Source of the DNA: Candidatus Competibacteraceae bacterium
GTDB lineage: Bacteria; Pseudomonadota; Gammaproteobacteria; Competibacterales; Competibacteraceae
Reading direction: 5' to 3'
Assembly (NCBI GenBank): GCA_016699715.1
Contig: CP065007.1
Location: forward strand, 1,612,001-1,676,000
DNA length: 64,000 bases
Notes under the pieces: generated by a model
The model's input: only the letters and a program-made list of their open reading frames with translations
Database searches by the model: none
What the model was told of the DNA's origin: nothing
Program-made: the position numbers and the translations under genes
Shown here: positions 54,091 through 62,521 of the stretch, piece by piece
How the letters are laid out: each line of letters opens with the position of its first letter
Position numbering within the stretch: the first letter of the stretch is position 1

Positions 54091-56235
54091 TCAACTCTTG
54101 CGATAGGCCTCCACCACGTTGTGCAACTGCCCGATCTGGTCCAGCACCCGGCTGAGTTGCACCACATCGGTGATTTCCAGGGTCAACCCCATGCGGGCGA
54201 TCGAGGTTTCCCGGTCGGTCAGCGTGTTCGCGCCCAGCACGTTGACCTGTTCGTTGGCCAGAATCGAGGTAATATCGCGCAGCAGGCCGGAGCGATCATG
54301 GGCGACCACCATGACGTCCACCGGATAAGTGGCCGGCGTTTCGCCCCAACCGACCTCGATAACGCGTTCGTGATGCTGGCTGGCCAGACTCAGCCAGTTG
54401 GCGCAATCCTGGCGGTGGATGGTCACGCCGCGCCCCTGGGTGATGTAGCCGACGATCGGCTCGAACGGCGCCGGCTGGCAGCACTGCGCCATTTGCGTCA
54501 GCAATCGGCCCACCCCGCGGATCCGCACATCGTCCTTGCCGGACCCGACGCTCCTGGGCTTGCGCGCGATGGGTGGGTGGTTCGCGGCGGCGGGCGGCGC
54601 CGGTAGCAGATCCTGAATTTTGGCCACCACCTGCGCGGTGGTCAGCGCGCCGTGGCCGATGGCGGCGAACAGCTCTTCCGGTTTGGCGAAATTGAATTTT
54701 TCCGCCACCTTCTCCAGCTTGAGCTGCCGGATTCCCAGCCGCTGGAACTCCCGTTCCAACAGCGCGCGGCCGGCGGTAATGCTTTTATCCTGATCCTGCT
54801 GGACAAACCATTGGCGGATCTTGGCCCGTGCCCGATTGGTCTTGACATAGCCCAGATGCGGGCTGAGCCAGTCGCGGCTGGGACCGCCGGTCTTGGTGGT
54901 CAGCACGTCCACCTGCTCGCCGTTCCTGAGTTCATAAGTCAGCGGCACAATGCGGCCGTTGACCTTGGCGCCCCGACAGCGATGACCGACCTCGGTATGG
55001 ATGTGGTAGGCGAAATCCAGCGGCGTCGCTCCCTGCGCCAGTTCGACGATGGCGCCCTTGGGTGTGATGGCATACACCCGGTCCTGGAACGCCTCGGCCT
55101 TGAAGCGCTCCAACAGATCGCCGTCGCCGGTCTCTTCCTCCCTATACTCCAGAATCTGCCGCAGCCAGGCGATTTGCTGTTCGGCTGTTTCGCCCGGACT
55201 CTCGCCGCCCTCTTTGTAGCGCCAGTGGGCGGCAACGCCCAATTCGGCGTTCTGATGCATAACGAAGGTTCGGATCTGTACTTCCAGGGCCCGGCCCTCC
55301 GGACCCACCACCGCCGTATGCAGTGATTGATAGCCGTTGGGCTTGGGATGGGCGATGTAGTCGTCGAATTCCTGATGGATATGGTTCCAGCAGGCATGCA
55401 CCACACCGAGCGCGGCGTAGCAGTCATTCACCGTATCGACCATGACCCGCACCGCGCGCACATCGAAAATCTGCTCGAAGGACAGCTTCTTGTGCTGCAT
55501 CTTCCGCCAGATGCTGTAGATATGCTTGACTCGGCCGCTGACCTCGGCGCGGATGCCGACCTGACGCAAATGATCGCGCAATTCCTCCATTACCCGGTCG
55601 ATATAGTTTTCCCGGTCGGCGCGGCGCTGGTCGAGAGCAGCGGCGATTTGCTTGTAGGCCGACGGTTCCAGGTAGCGCAGCGCCAGATCTTCCATCTCCC
55701 ACTTGATGCGTCCGATGCCAAGCCGGTTGGCCAGCGGGGTAAAAATGTCCAGAGTCTCCCGGGCGACGCGGCGCTGCCCGGCGGCGGGTCGCCGCCCGAA
55801 CCGGCGCAGTTCATTCAGCCGCATCGCCAGCTTGATCAGCACCACCCGCACGTCCTGCGCCATTGCCAGCAACATCTTGCGCAGGCTTTCCAACTGATGG
55901 CCGGCATGCTGGCCGCTCTGGTGCAATTCGCCGATGGCATCGAGCTTGGCGATACCATCGACCAAACACGCGACAGCCGGTCCGAATTCCTCTTCAACCA
56001 AAGCCAGCTTGATCAGCCCGGCCGTAACCGGTTCGTATAGCAGCGCGGCGGCGACCACTTCGTGATCCATGCGCAAGCCGGCCAGCAGGTCGGCCACCGC
56101 CAGCTCCGGCTCGCCGCCGAGCGCGTAGGCGTGCCGGACGATCTCAATCTGAGCCGGCGACCAACTGATTTGCAGGGTACTTAGCCAGGTATCGAAATCC
56201 GCGCCGGCCAACGCGGTCTGCCGGGAGCTAACCAT
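54091..56235 (-). CDS. relA: GTP pyrophosphokinase RelA (monofunctional ppGpp synthetase)
   Basis: 714 residues. The N-terminal hydrolase-like domain is degenerate: ALLYEPVTAGL replaces the HD motif. Synthetase is intact, with GRVKHIYSIWRKMQHKKLSF, and HQEFDDYIAHPKPNGYQSLH carries the EFDD motif of RelA-only synthetases. The TGS domain is at about 400 (VYAITPKGAIVELAQGATPL), followed by a zinc-finger-like region with CCQPAPFEPIVGYITQGRG and a C-terminal ACT domain (DRSGLLRDITSILANEQVNV). It makes (p)ppGpp on stalled ribosomes during amino-acid starvation. Confidence 0.95.
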   Translation of the reverse strand: MVSSRQTALAGADFDTWLSTLQISWSPAQIEIVRHAYALGGEPELAVADLLAGLRMDHEVVAAALLYEPVTAGLIKLALVEEEFGPAVACLVDGIAKLDAIGELHQSGQHAGHQLESLRKMLLAMAQDVRVVLIKLAMRLNELRRFGRRPAAGQRRVARETLDIFTPLANRLGIGRIKWEMEDLALRYLEPSAYKQIAAALDQRRADRENYIDRVMEELRDHLRQVGIRAEVSGRVKHIYSIWRKMQHKKLSFEQIFDVRAVRVMVDTVNDCYAALGVVHACWNHIHQEFDDYIAHPKPNGYQSLHTAVVGPEGRALEVQIRTFVMHQNAELGVAAHWRYKEGGESPGETAEQQIAWLRQILEYREEETGDGDLLERFKAEAFQDRVYAITPKGAIVELAQGATPLDFAYHIHTEVGHRCRGAKVNGRIVPLTYELRNGEQVDVLTTKTGGPSRDWLSPHLGYVKTNRARAKIRQWFVQQDQDKSITAGRALLEREFQRLGIRQLKLEKVAEKFNFAKPEELFAAIGHGALTTAQVVAKIQDLLPAPPAAANHPPIARKPRSVGSGKDDVRIRGVGRLLTQMAQCCQPAPFEPIVGYITQGRGVTIHRQDCANWLSLASQHHERVIEVGWGETPATYPVDVMVVAHDRSGLLRDITSILANEQVNVLGANTLTDRETSIARMGLTLEITDVVQLSRVLDQIGQLHNVVEAYRKS

Positions 56236-56418
56236 GATGCCTCCCCAAAACGATCTAATGGAACAGGCCCGTTCCGATGTTGGATATGCGGCGGAACGGA
56301 GGATCGGGGTCGGGCGGACGAACCGGATTATTTTGGTGGATGAGATCGGCCGGCACCGCGCCCTCCCCCTGGCGTCGGAGGGAGAGCAGGAATGCGGGCG
56401 GGAAACAGCGCGGGCTGT

Positions 56419-56814
56419 TTAGTTGTTCTTGGCGCCCTGATCGACCCACTGACGGATGATGGCCAGTTGTTCTTCCGGCAGTTTGACCTTGCCGTGCGGC
56501 ATTTGAATGGAAGGATCCACGCCGGGACGGCCTTCGATCAGACGGTTGAAACTGCTGTTGAGACTCTGTCCGGGGATGATGACGGGACCCATCTTGGTGC
56601 CCTTCATTAACCCCTCATAGGTGCCCAGCGCCAAACCGCTCTTGGTATAGCCCTCGCCATTGGGCACGGTATGGCACTCCAAACAGCTCGCTTTCAGAAT
56701 CGGATACACGTCCTTCTGGAAGCTCACCGGCTTATTCGGTTGTTCACCGGAACAACCCGCCAGCATGCCAAACCCCAAAACCAGCGCGAATGCAAGCAGT
56801 TTACGAGAGTTCAT
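56419..56814 (-). CDS. Cytochrome c-like lipoprotein
   Basis: 131 residues from the ATG at 56814. The signal peptide ends in a lipobox (LGFGMLAGCSG), so it should be lipidated. SFQKDVYPILKASCLECHTV carries a single CxxCH haem-binding site. IQMPHGKVKLPEEQLAIIRQ supplies the likely axial Met and the last helix, a pattern seen in planctomycete-type cytochrome c domains. It lies beside and divergent from sulfide:quinone oxidoreductase, with 244 bases between, so a role in sulfur or respiratory electron transfer is plausible but unproven. Confidence 0.82.
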   Translation of the reverse strand: MNSRKLLAFALVLGFGMLAGCSGEQPNKPVSFQKDVYPILKASCLECHTVPNGEGYTKSGLALGTYEGLMKGTKMGPVIIPGQSLNSSFNRLIEGRPGVDPSIQMPHGKVKLPEEQLAIIRQWVDQGAKNN

Positions 56815-57058
56815 GGATCGTCCTTTTGGATATGTTTTAGACCTGCTCGGGTTATCGGATACGTCTGGATGATACCGCCATAATCTTACCAGACTGCGGC
56901 GGCGCGGGGATGCCAAAGCACCGCGAATCGTCACGAGCCAGCATCCAACCAAGCCCGCGGAAATGATCTATGCTCTACTTTTAAAGATGTTATTTACCTT
57001 AACCAGCTTCACAAACAACCGTCTGAAAATACCCCGAAGAGGGTTCGGGAGAACAATC

Positions 57059-58330
57059 ATGGCTCATATCGTTGTGATGGGTGCGGGTATCGGCGGTATC
57101 CCCTTCGCCTACGAAGCCCGGGAGAAACTGGGCAAAACCCACGATATCACGGTGATCAACGCGAGCGAGGAGTTCCAATTCCTCCCTTCCAACCCGTGGT
57201 TGCTGGTCGGCTGGCGCCGGCGCGGCGATATCGCCTTCCCGATCGGCCCTTACCTCGAAAAAAAGGATATCCGTTTCATCGGTCGGCCGGTCACCCATAT
57301 CGACGCCGCCCACAACCGGCTCACGATACAAGACGGGCAAACCGTCGATTACGACTATCTCGTCATCACCACCGGCCCCAAACTGGCCTTCGACGAGATA
57401 CCGGGCACCGGCCCCCACAACGGCCACACCCATTCGGTCTGCGCGGTGGACCATGCCCAGACCGCCTACGAAGCCTATGAAGCCTTCTGCGAGGACCCCG
57501 GCCCGATCATGGTGGGCGCGATGCCCATGGCCAGTTGCTTTGGGCCGGTCTACGAAAGCGCGTTCATTCTCGATGCCGACCTGCGCAAGCGCAAGCTGCG
57601 CAAGCACGTACCCATGACCATGATCACCAGCGAGCCGTACATCGGCCACTTGGGCCTGGGCGGCGTCGGCGACTCCAAGGGTATGCTGGAATCAGATCTG
57701 CGCAACCGGCATATCAAGTGGATCACCAACGCCAAGACCACCCGGATCGAATCCGACCGCGCCCTTGTTGAGGAATATAACGAGCGAGGCGAAGTGATCC
57801 AGGAACATGAAGTACCCTTCAAGTTCGCCATGACCCTGCCGGCGTTTCGCGGCGTGGACCCGGTCGCCGCCGTGGATGGCCTGTGTAACCCGCGCGGCTT
57901 CGTACTGATCGACGCCAACCAGCGCAGCCCCAAGTACCGTAACATCTTCTCGGCCGGGGTCTGCGTGGCGATCCCGCCAGTCGAGGCCACGCCGGTGCCC
58001 ACCGGGATACCCAAGACCGGCTATATGATCGAATCGATGGTCTCCGCCATCGTCCAGAACATCCAGGCCGACCTGGCCGGCCAACCAGCCGTGGCCAAGG
58101 GCACCTGGAACGCCATCTGCCTGGCGGACATGGGCGATACCGGCGCGGCCTTCGTGGCACTACCGCAAATCCCGCCGCGCAACGTCAACTGGTTCAAAAA
58201 AGGCAAGTGGGTTCACTACGCTAAAATCGCCTTCGAAAAATACTTCATTCACAAGATCAAAGCCGGCACCTCTGAACCGGTGTACGAGAAATATGTACTA
58301 CGGACGCTGGGCATCGAACGGCTGGAATAA
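57059..58330 (+). CDS. sqr: Sulfide:quinone oxidoreductase
   Basis: 423 residues. The FAD-binding start is HIVVMGAGIGGIPFAYEA. Cys128 (HSVCAVDHA), Cys160 (MASCFGPVYE) and Cys354 (AICLADMGD) lie where type-I SQR has its three catalytic cysteines (128, 160 and 356 in the Acidithiobacillus enzyme, from memory). The C-terminal region has amphipathic helices suited to membrane attachment. It oxidises sulfide to polysulfide or sulfur and reduces the quinone pool. The ATG at 57059 is used because it begins the nucleotide fold; the upstream 32 codons have no resemblance. A cytochrome-like lipoprotein gene is divergent. Confidence 0.9.
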   Translation: MAHIVVMGAGIGGIPFAYEAREKLGKTHDITVINASEEFQFLPSNPWLLVGWRRRGDIAFPIGPYLEKKDIRFIGRPVTHIDAAHNRLTIQDGQTVDYDYLVITTGPKLAFDEIPGTGPHNGHTHSVCAVDHAQTAYEAYEAFCEDPGPIMVGAMPMASCFGPVYESAFILDADLRKRKLRKHVPMTMITSEPYIGHLGLGGVGDSKGMLESDLRNRHIKWITNAKTTRIESDRALVEEYNERGEVIQEHEVPFKFAMTLPAFRGVDPVAAVDGLCNPRGFVLIDANQRSPKYRNIFSAGVCVAIPPVEATPVPTGIPKTGYMIESMVSAIVQNIQADLAGQPAVAKGTWNAICLADMGDTGAAFVALPQIPPRNVNWFKKGKWVHYAKIAFEKYFIHKIKAGTSEPVYEKYVLRTLGIERLE

Positions 58331-58491
58331 AGCGGACACCGACAGGAAAAATCGAGCTGCGACCGGTTGCTCCACAGGCGGACCGCCCGCTGATATCCTC
58401 ACGGAAAGTCCTGCCCTGGCGGATTTTGCGTTATACTAGAGTCATTAACGTGCATGGCGTTTGGCGTTAGGCGCCCGATTTCAGACGCTTG

Positions 58492-58543
58492 CCGATTCCC
58501 GATTCCCGATTCCGCGCAACGCGCGATTTTCGTTCGCGCGTTG
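58492..58543 (+). repeat. Short tandem repeats and hairpin in the glgB leader
   Basis: Three perfect tandem copies of CCGATTC (58492-58512) are followed by a 10-bp perfect hairpin, CAACGCGCGA (58517-58526) with TCGCGCGTTG (58534-58543). A possible -10 box TATACT lies at 58432-58437. The structure sits 80-130 bases before glgB. Attenuation or mRNA stabilisation is possible. Confidence 0.4.
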
Positions 58544-58622
58544 TTGTCTGGTTTTGCGGTTGGAGCACCAGCCGCCACCGGGCATGGCCCCAAAAACCTT
58601 TAACACTATAAGGACGCGCTAC

Positions 58623-60947
58623 GTGACGAGCCCGAAACTCCAACCCGAACTGCAACGCATTATCGAAGCCCGCCATCACGACCCGTTCGCCGTACTCGGC
58701 CGCCACCCGCAAGACAAGAAAGTCGTGGTGCGCGCTCATTTGCCCTACGCCCAGGAAGTGCACATCGCCGAGGGCAACCTGCCCTTGCAGCGAATCCCCA
58801 ACACCGATCTGTTCGAGTGGCAGGGCAAGGTCGATCAGGTCCCGGAGCGCTATCGGCTGATCTGGCGCGACGCCGACCACCACGAACACATTTCCCACGA
58901 CCCCTATTGCTTTCCGCCGCAGTTGCCCGATTTCGATCTCTACCTGTTCGGCGAAGGCAAGCACTGGCATTCCTATCGCTTTCTGGGCGCGCACCGGCAT
59001 GAGGCGGACGGGGTGGCCGGTGTGCTGTTCGCGGTGTGGGCGCCCAGCGCCGAACGGGTCAGCGTGGTCGGCAATTTCAACCGCTGGGACGGTCGAATCC
59101 ACCCCATGCGGGTGCGTGGCGGCAGCGGCGTATGGGAGCTGTTCATCCCCAACGTGAGCCCGGGCGATCTGTACAAGTTCGAGGTCCGCAACCGCAACAG
59201 TGGCGCGATCATGCTGAAGTCCGATCCCTACGGCCAACAGTTCGAGCTGCGTCCCAGCACCGCCACCATCGTCACCAAGCCCGATTCCTATGCCTGGCGT
59301 GATGCCGACTGGCTGGAGCGACGCAAAAAATCCGACTGGCTGCATCAGCCGATGTCCGTCTACGAGGTCCATATCGGCTCGTGGCGGCGCGGGCCGGAAG
59401 GCGAGTTCCTGAACTATCGGGAACTGGCGCACCAGCTGGTGGAATACGTCAAGGAAACCGGTTTCAGCCACATCGAGCTGCTACCGATCACCGAGCATCC
59501 CTACGACGCCTCCTGGGGTTATCAAACCACCGGTTACTACGCCCCAACCAGCCGCTTCGGCACCCCGGACGATTTCCGCTATTTCATGGATTACTGCCAC
59601 CAGCACGATGTCGGCGTGATCCTCGATTGGGTGCCGGCGCACTTTCCCAAGGACGCTGCCGGCCTGGCCCGCTTCGATGGCGAGGCGCTGTACGAGCACA
59701 CCGACCCCCGCAAGGGCGAGCATCTCGACTGGGGCACGCTGATCTTCAACTTCGGTCGCTACGAGGTAAAAAACTTCCTGCTGTCCAGCGCCCTGTACTG
59801 GATCGAGGAGTTTCATCTCGACGGTCTGCGGGTGGATGCGGTCGCCTCGATGCTGTATCTCGATTATTCACGCAAGGAAGGCGAATGGATTCCCAACAAA
59901 TACGGCGGGCGTGAGAATCTGGAAGCCATCGATTTCATGCGCGAGCTGAACACGGTGGTTCACAGCGAACACCCCGGCGCGATGGTCATCGCCGAGGAAT
60001 CCACCTCCTGGCCGCAGGTCACCCGCCCGACCTACCTGGGCGGGCTGGGCTTCAGCATGAAATGGAACATGGGCTGGATGAACGACACCCTGCGCTACAT
60101 GGCGCAGAATCCGATCCATCGCAAATATCACCACGACCTGCTGACCTTCAGCATGCTGTACTGCTTCACCGAGAACTTCATGCTGCCGTTCTCGCACGAC
60201 GAAGTGGTGCATGGCAAGGGATCGATGCCGAACAAGATGCCGGGCGACGAATGGCAGCGCTTCGCCAACCTGCGGCTGCTCTATCTCTACATGTTCACCC
60301 ACCCCGGCAAAAAACTGCTGTTCATGGGCACCGAGTTCGGCCAGGGCAACGAGTGGAACAGCGCCAACTCCATCGACTGGTGGCTGCTGCAGTACGATTT
60401 CCACCGGGGTTTAAAGCAGTTGGTCACCGACCTGAATCGGCTTTATCACAGCGATCCGGTGCTGCATCACTACGAGTTCGAATGGCAAGGTTTCGACTGG
60501 ATCGACTGTCACGACGCCGAGCAATCCATCCTGAGCTACCTGCGCAAGAAGGACGATGACTTTTTGGTGGTCGTGGTCAACTTTACACCGGTCCCGCGCC
60601 AAGACTACCGCATCGGCGTGCCGCGGGCGGGCCGTTATACGGAAGTGTTCAACTCCGACTCCCACTATTACGCCGGCAGCGGCGTCGGTAATGGTGGAAT
60701 CGACATGATCGCCGAGGAAAAGCCGTGGATGGAACATCCCTACTCGATCACCATTACCGTGCCACCACTGGGCGGTCTGGTGCTCCGTCCGGAACCGCTG
60801 CCGGAACCGGTGCTCACCACAACCGCCCTGGGCGAGCTGCTGGCTGATACGGCCATCGGGGAAGAACCGCTGGCGAAGCCAGCCGCCAAACGGCTGACAT
60901 CCGCCGCCCCGGACTCAGTCGAGGAAGAGTTGGCACAACCTGAATAA
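58623..60947 (+). CDS. glgB: 1,4-alpha-glucan branching enzyme
   Basis: 774 residues from GTG 58623, behind AAGGA. With this start the catalytic residues fall at Asp405 (GLRVDAVASM) and Glu458 (VIAEEST), the same numbers as in E. coli GlgB, which supports the choice. N1 and CBM48 domains precede the GH13 barrel (DWVPAHFPKD, PFSHDEVVHGKGSM). A C-terminal tail of about 45 residues beyond the usual end (from RPEPLPEPV) is rich in Pro, Ala and Glu. It introduces alpha-1,6 branches into glycogen. No glgA, glgC or glgP is adjacent. Confidence 0.96.
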   Translation: MTSPKLQPELQRIIEARHHDPFAVLGRHPQDKKVVVRAHLPYAQEVHIAEGNLPLQRIPNTDLFEWQGKVDQVPERYRLIWRDADHHEHISHDPYCFPPQLPDFDLYLFGEGKHWHSYRFLGAHRHEADGVAGVLFAVWAPSAERVSVVGNFNRWDGRIHPMRVRGGSGVWELFIPNVSPGDLYKFEVRNRNSGAIMLKSDPYGQQFELRPSTATIVTKPDSYAWRDADWLERRKKSDWLHQPMSVYEVHIGSWRRGPEGEFLNYRELAHQLVEYVKETGFSHIELLPITEHPYDASWGYQTTGYYAPTSRFGTPDDFRYFMDYCHQHDVGVILDWVPAHFPKDAAGLARFDGEALYEHTDPRKGEHLDWGTLIFNFGRYEVKNFLLSSALYWIEEFHLDGLRVDAVASMLYLDYSRKEGEWIPNKYGGRENLEAIDFMRELNTVVHSEHPGAMVIAEESTSWPQVTRPTYLGGLGFSMKWNMGWMNDTLRYMAQNPIHRKYHHDLLTFSMLYCFTENFMLPFSHDEVVHGKGSMPNKMPGDEWQRFANLRLLYLYMFTHPGKKLLFMGTEFGQGNEWNSANSIDWWLLQYDFHRGLKQLVTDLNRLYHSDPVLHHYEFEWQGFDWIDCHDAEQSILSYLRKKDDDFLVVVVNFTPVPRQDYRIGVPRAGRYTEVFNSDSHYYAGSGVGNGGIDMIAEEKPWMEHPYSITITVPPLGGLVLRPEPLPEPVLTTTALGELLADTAIGEEPLAKPAAKRLTSAAPDSVEEELAQPE

Positions 60948-60955
60948 ACCGCTGT

Positions 60956-60986
60956 TGGGGCGCGGCGGCGAACGAGCCGCGCCCCA
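60956..60986 (+). terminator. GC-rich stem-loop after glgB
   Basis: TGGGGCGCGGC (60956-60966) pairs perfectly with GCCGCGCCCCA (60976-60986). Only GACTGTTT follows, so the T-tract is poor, but its position 8 bases after the glgB stop favours a terminator or 3' stabiliser. Confidence 0.55.
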
Positions 60987-61152
60987 GACTGTTTCGAAGG
61001 TCGCCACCGGCCATCCATTCAGAAACGATCAGCTTCTGAATCATCTTCTCTTTAACTGATCAACTGGTTGATCGACCCTAACAGCGCTCTCGGTCACCAG
61101 CGCCAAACCCGCTCTGATCTCCTTATCCATCCCGCGATCCGCTTATCACCTC

Positions 61153-62163
61153 ATGCAATCCGCCAATTTTTGCCCGGCATGGTGGTTACCCGGCCCGCAT
61201 GCTCAAACGCTGTGGCCGGTGCTGTGCCGACGCCGGCCCCGTTTGCCTCTACGGCGCGAACGCCTGGAATTGCCCGACGGCGATTTTCTGGATCTGGACT
61301 GGCTCCCCGGCGGACGGGGACCGATCGTGCTGATCCTGCACGGTTTGGAAGGCTCCAGCGCTTCTCATTACGCGCTCGGCCTGCTGGCGGCCATCGCCCG
61401 GCGCGGCTGGCGAGCAGTGGTGATGCACTTTCGCGGCCGCGGCGGCCAGCCCAACCGGCTGGCGCGCGGCTATTGCGCCGCCGATACCGCCGACATCGAC
61501 CATGTGGCGACCTGGCTGCGCCAAAACGAGCCCACCACGCTCCTGGCCGCCATCGGCTACTCGCTGGGCGGCAACGCCCTGCTCAAGTGGCTGGGGGAAA
61601 CCGGAACCGATAATCCCTTGCACGCAGCGGTTGCGGTATCGGTTCCCTTCGTGCTCGACACGACCGCGCGGCGGCTGAACCAGGGTTTTTCGCGGCTTTA
61701 TCAGGCATACCTGTTGCGCGCGCTGAAAAAAAGCTACCGCAACAAATTCCGGCACCGCTCGGATGCTCCCATGCCCTTGGACGAACTGACGACGCTACGG
61801 GATTTCTACGCCTTCGACGACCGGATCACCGCGCCCCTGCACGGTTATGCCGGCGTCCATGACTACTACACCCAGGCCAGTTGCCGGCCTTACCTGCGGC
61901 ACATCCGCGTTCCGACCCTGATCCTGCACGCCCTGGATGACCCCTTCATGCGGCCGGAAGCGGTACCGGACGCCAGCGAGCTTTCGTCCTGCGTGCGGCT
62001 GAAACTCGGCCCGCGCGGCGGTCATGTCGGCTTCGTTGCCGGGCGCTGGCCGTGGCGGGCGGAATATTGGCTGGAACAAAGGATTCCCGAGTTTCTGGCA
62101 ACACGGTGGAGCGACTCAGGCACCCGCCTGGTGGAAGCGACAGCGCTCACCCCCCCGCCGTAA
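61153..62163 (+). CDS. yheT: YheT-family alpha/beta hydrolase
   Basis: 336 residues. FCPAWWLPGPHAQTLWPVL is the characteristic YheT/ABHD1-3 start. The fold follows: LILHGLEGSSASHYALGLL, VMHFRGRGGQPNRLARGY, nucleophile GYSLGGNALLKWLGE, the acid in LILHALDDPFMRPEAV and the His in GPRGGHVGFVAG. The substrate is not established; esterase or lipase activity is likely. Its 3' end overlaps the convergent acyl carrier protein gene by 17 bases. Confidence 0.88.
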   Translation: MQSANFCPAWWLPGPHAQTLWPVLCRRRPRLPLRRERLELPDGDFLDLDWLPGGRGPIVLILHGLEGSSASHYALGLLAAIARRGWRAVVMHFRGRGGQPNRLARGYCAADTADIDHVATWLRQNEPTTLLAAIGYSLGGNALLKWLGETGTDNPLHAAVAVSVPFVLDTTARRLNQGFSRLYQAYLLRALKKSYRNKFRHRSDAPMPLDELTTLRDFYAFDDRITAPLHGYAGVHDYYTQASCRPYLRHIRVPTLILHALDDPFMRPEAVPDASELSSCVRLKLGPRGGHVGFVAGRWPWRAEYWLEQRIPEFLATRWSDSGTRLVEATALTPPP

Positions 62164-62404
62164 CCTTGCCGCGGACAAACTCATGGACCTTGCCCAAGGT
62201 TTCGAAGGTTTCGGCACTAATCTCGTCGTCAGCAACCTCAATATCGAACTGCTGCTCCAAGGCATAGATCAAGGTCACCACCGCCATCGAGTCGAACTCC
62301 GGGATGCTCCCCAGCAGCGGCGTATCCGGGCCGAGCCGCAGGACCCGATCTCCCAACTGCAATATTTCGCCGACCAACTGCCGCACGTCATCGAACTCGA
62401 CCAT
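62147..62404 (-). CDS. Acyl carrier protein
   Basis: 85 residues from ATG 62404. The phosphopantetheine serine lies in PEFDSMAVVTLIYALEQQF. RLGPDTPLLGSIPEF before it and ISAETFETLGKVHEFVRGK after complete the four-helix ACP fold. LLGxIPEFDSM-type ACPs, rather than the fatty-acid AcpP (DSLDTVE), occur in exopolysaccharide or exosortase clusters as I remember them. It is on the same strand and downstream of the TPR-methyltransferase, so it may belong to a larger cluster beyond the window end. Confidence 0.85.
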   Translation of the reverse strand: MVEFDDVRQLVGEILQLGDRVLRLGPDTPLLGSIPEFDSMAVVTLIYALEQQFDIEVADDEISAETFETLGKVHEFVRGKVTAGG

Positions 62405-62521
62405 CAAAACCGCCTCCTCGGGATGGGAAAAAAGGCGACGCGCGGCGGCCGGCGAGTTGCCGGCCGCCGCGCGCGCCGAGAGCTTGTCAAGATAGTCTTG
62501 CCGATGACAAGAATCCAGCGG

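Noticed and set aside
58461..58622. Longer glgB start giving an extra 54 residues
   Set aside because: The extension translates repeats and a hairpin. The GTG at 58623 has a ribosome site and gives catalytic residue numbers equal to those of E. coli GlgB.
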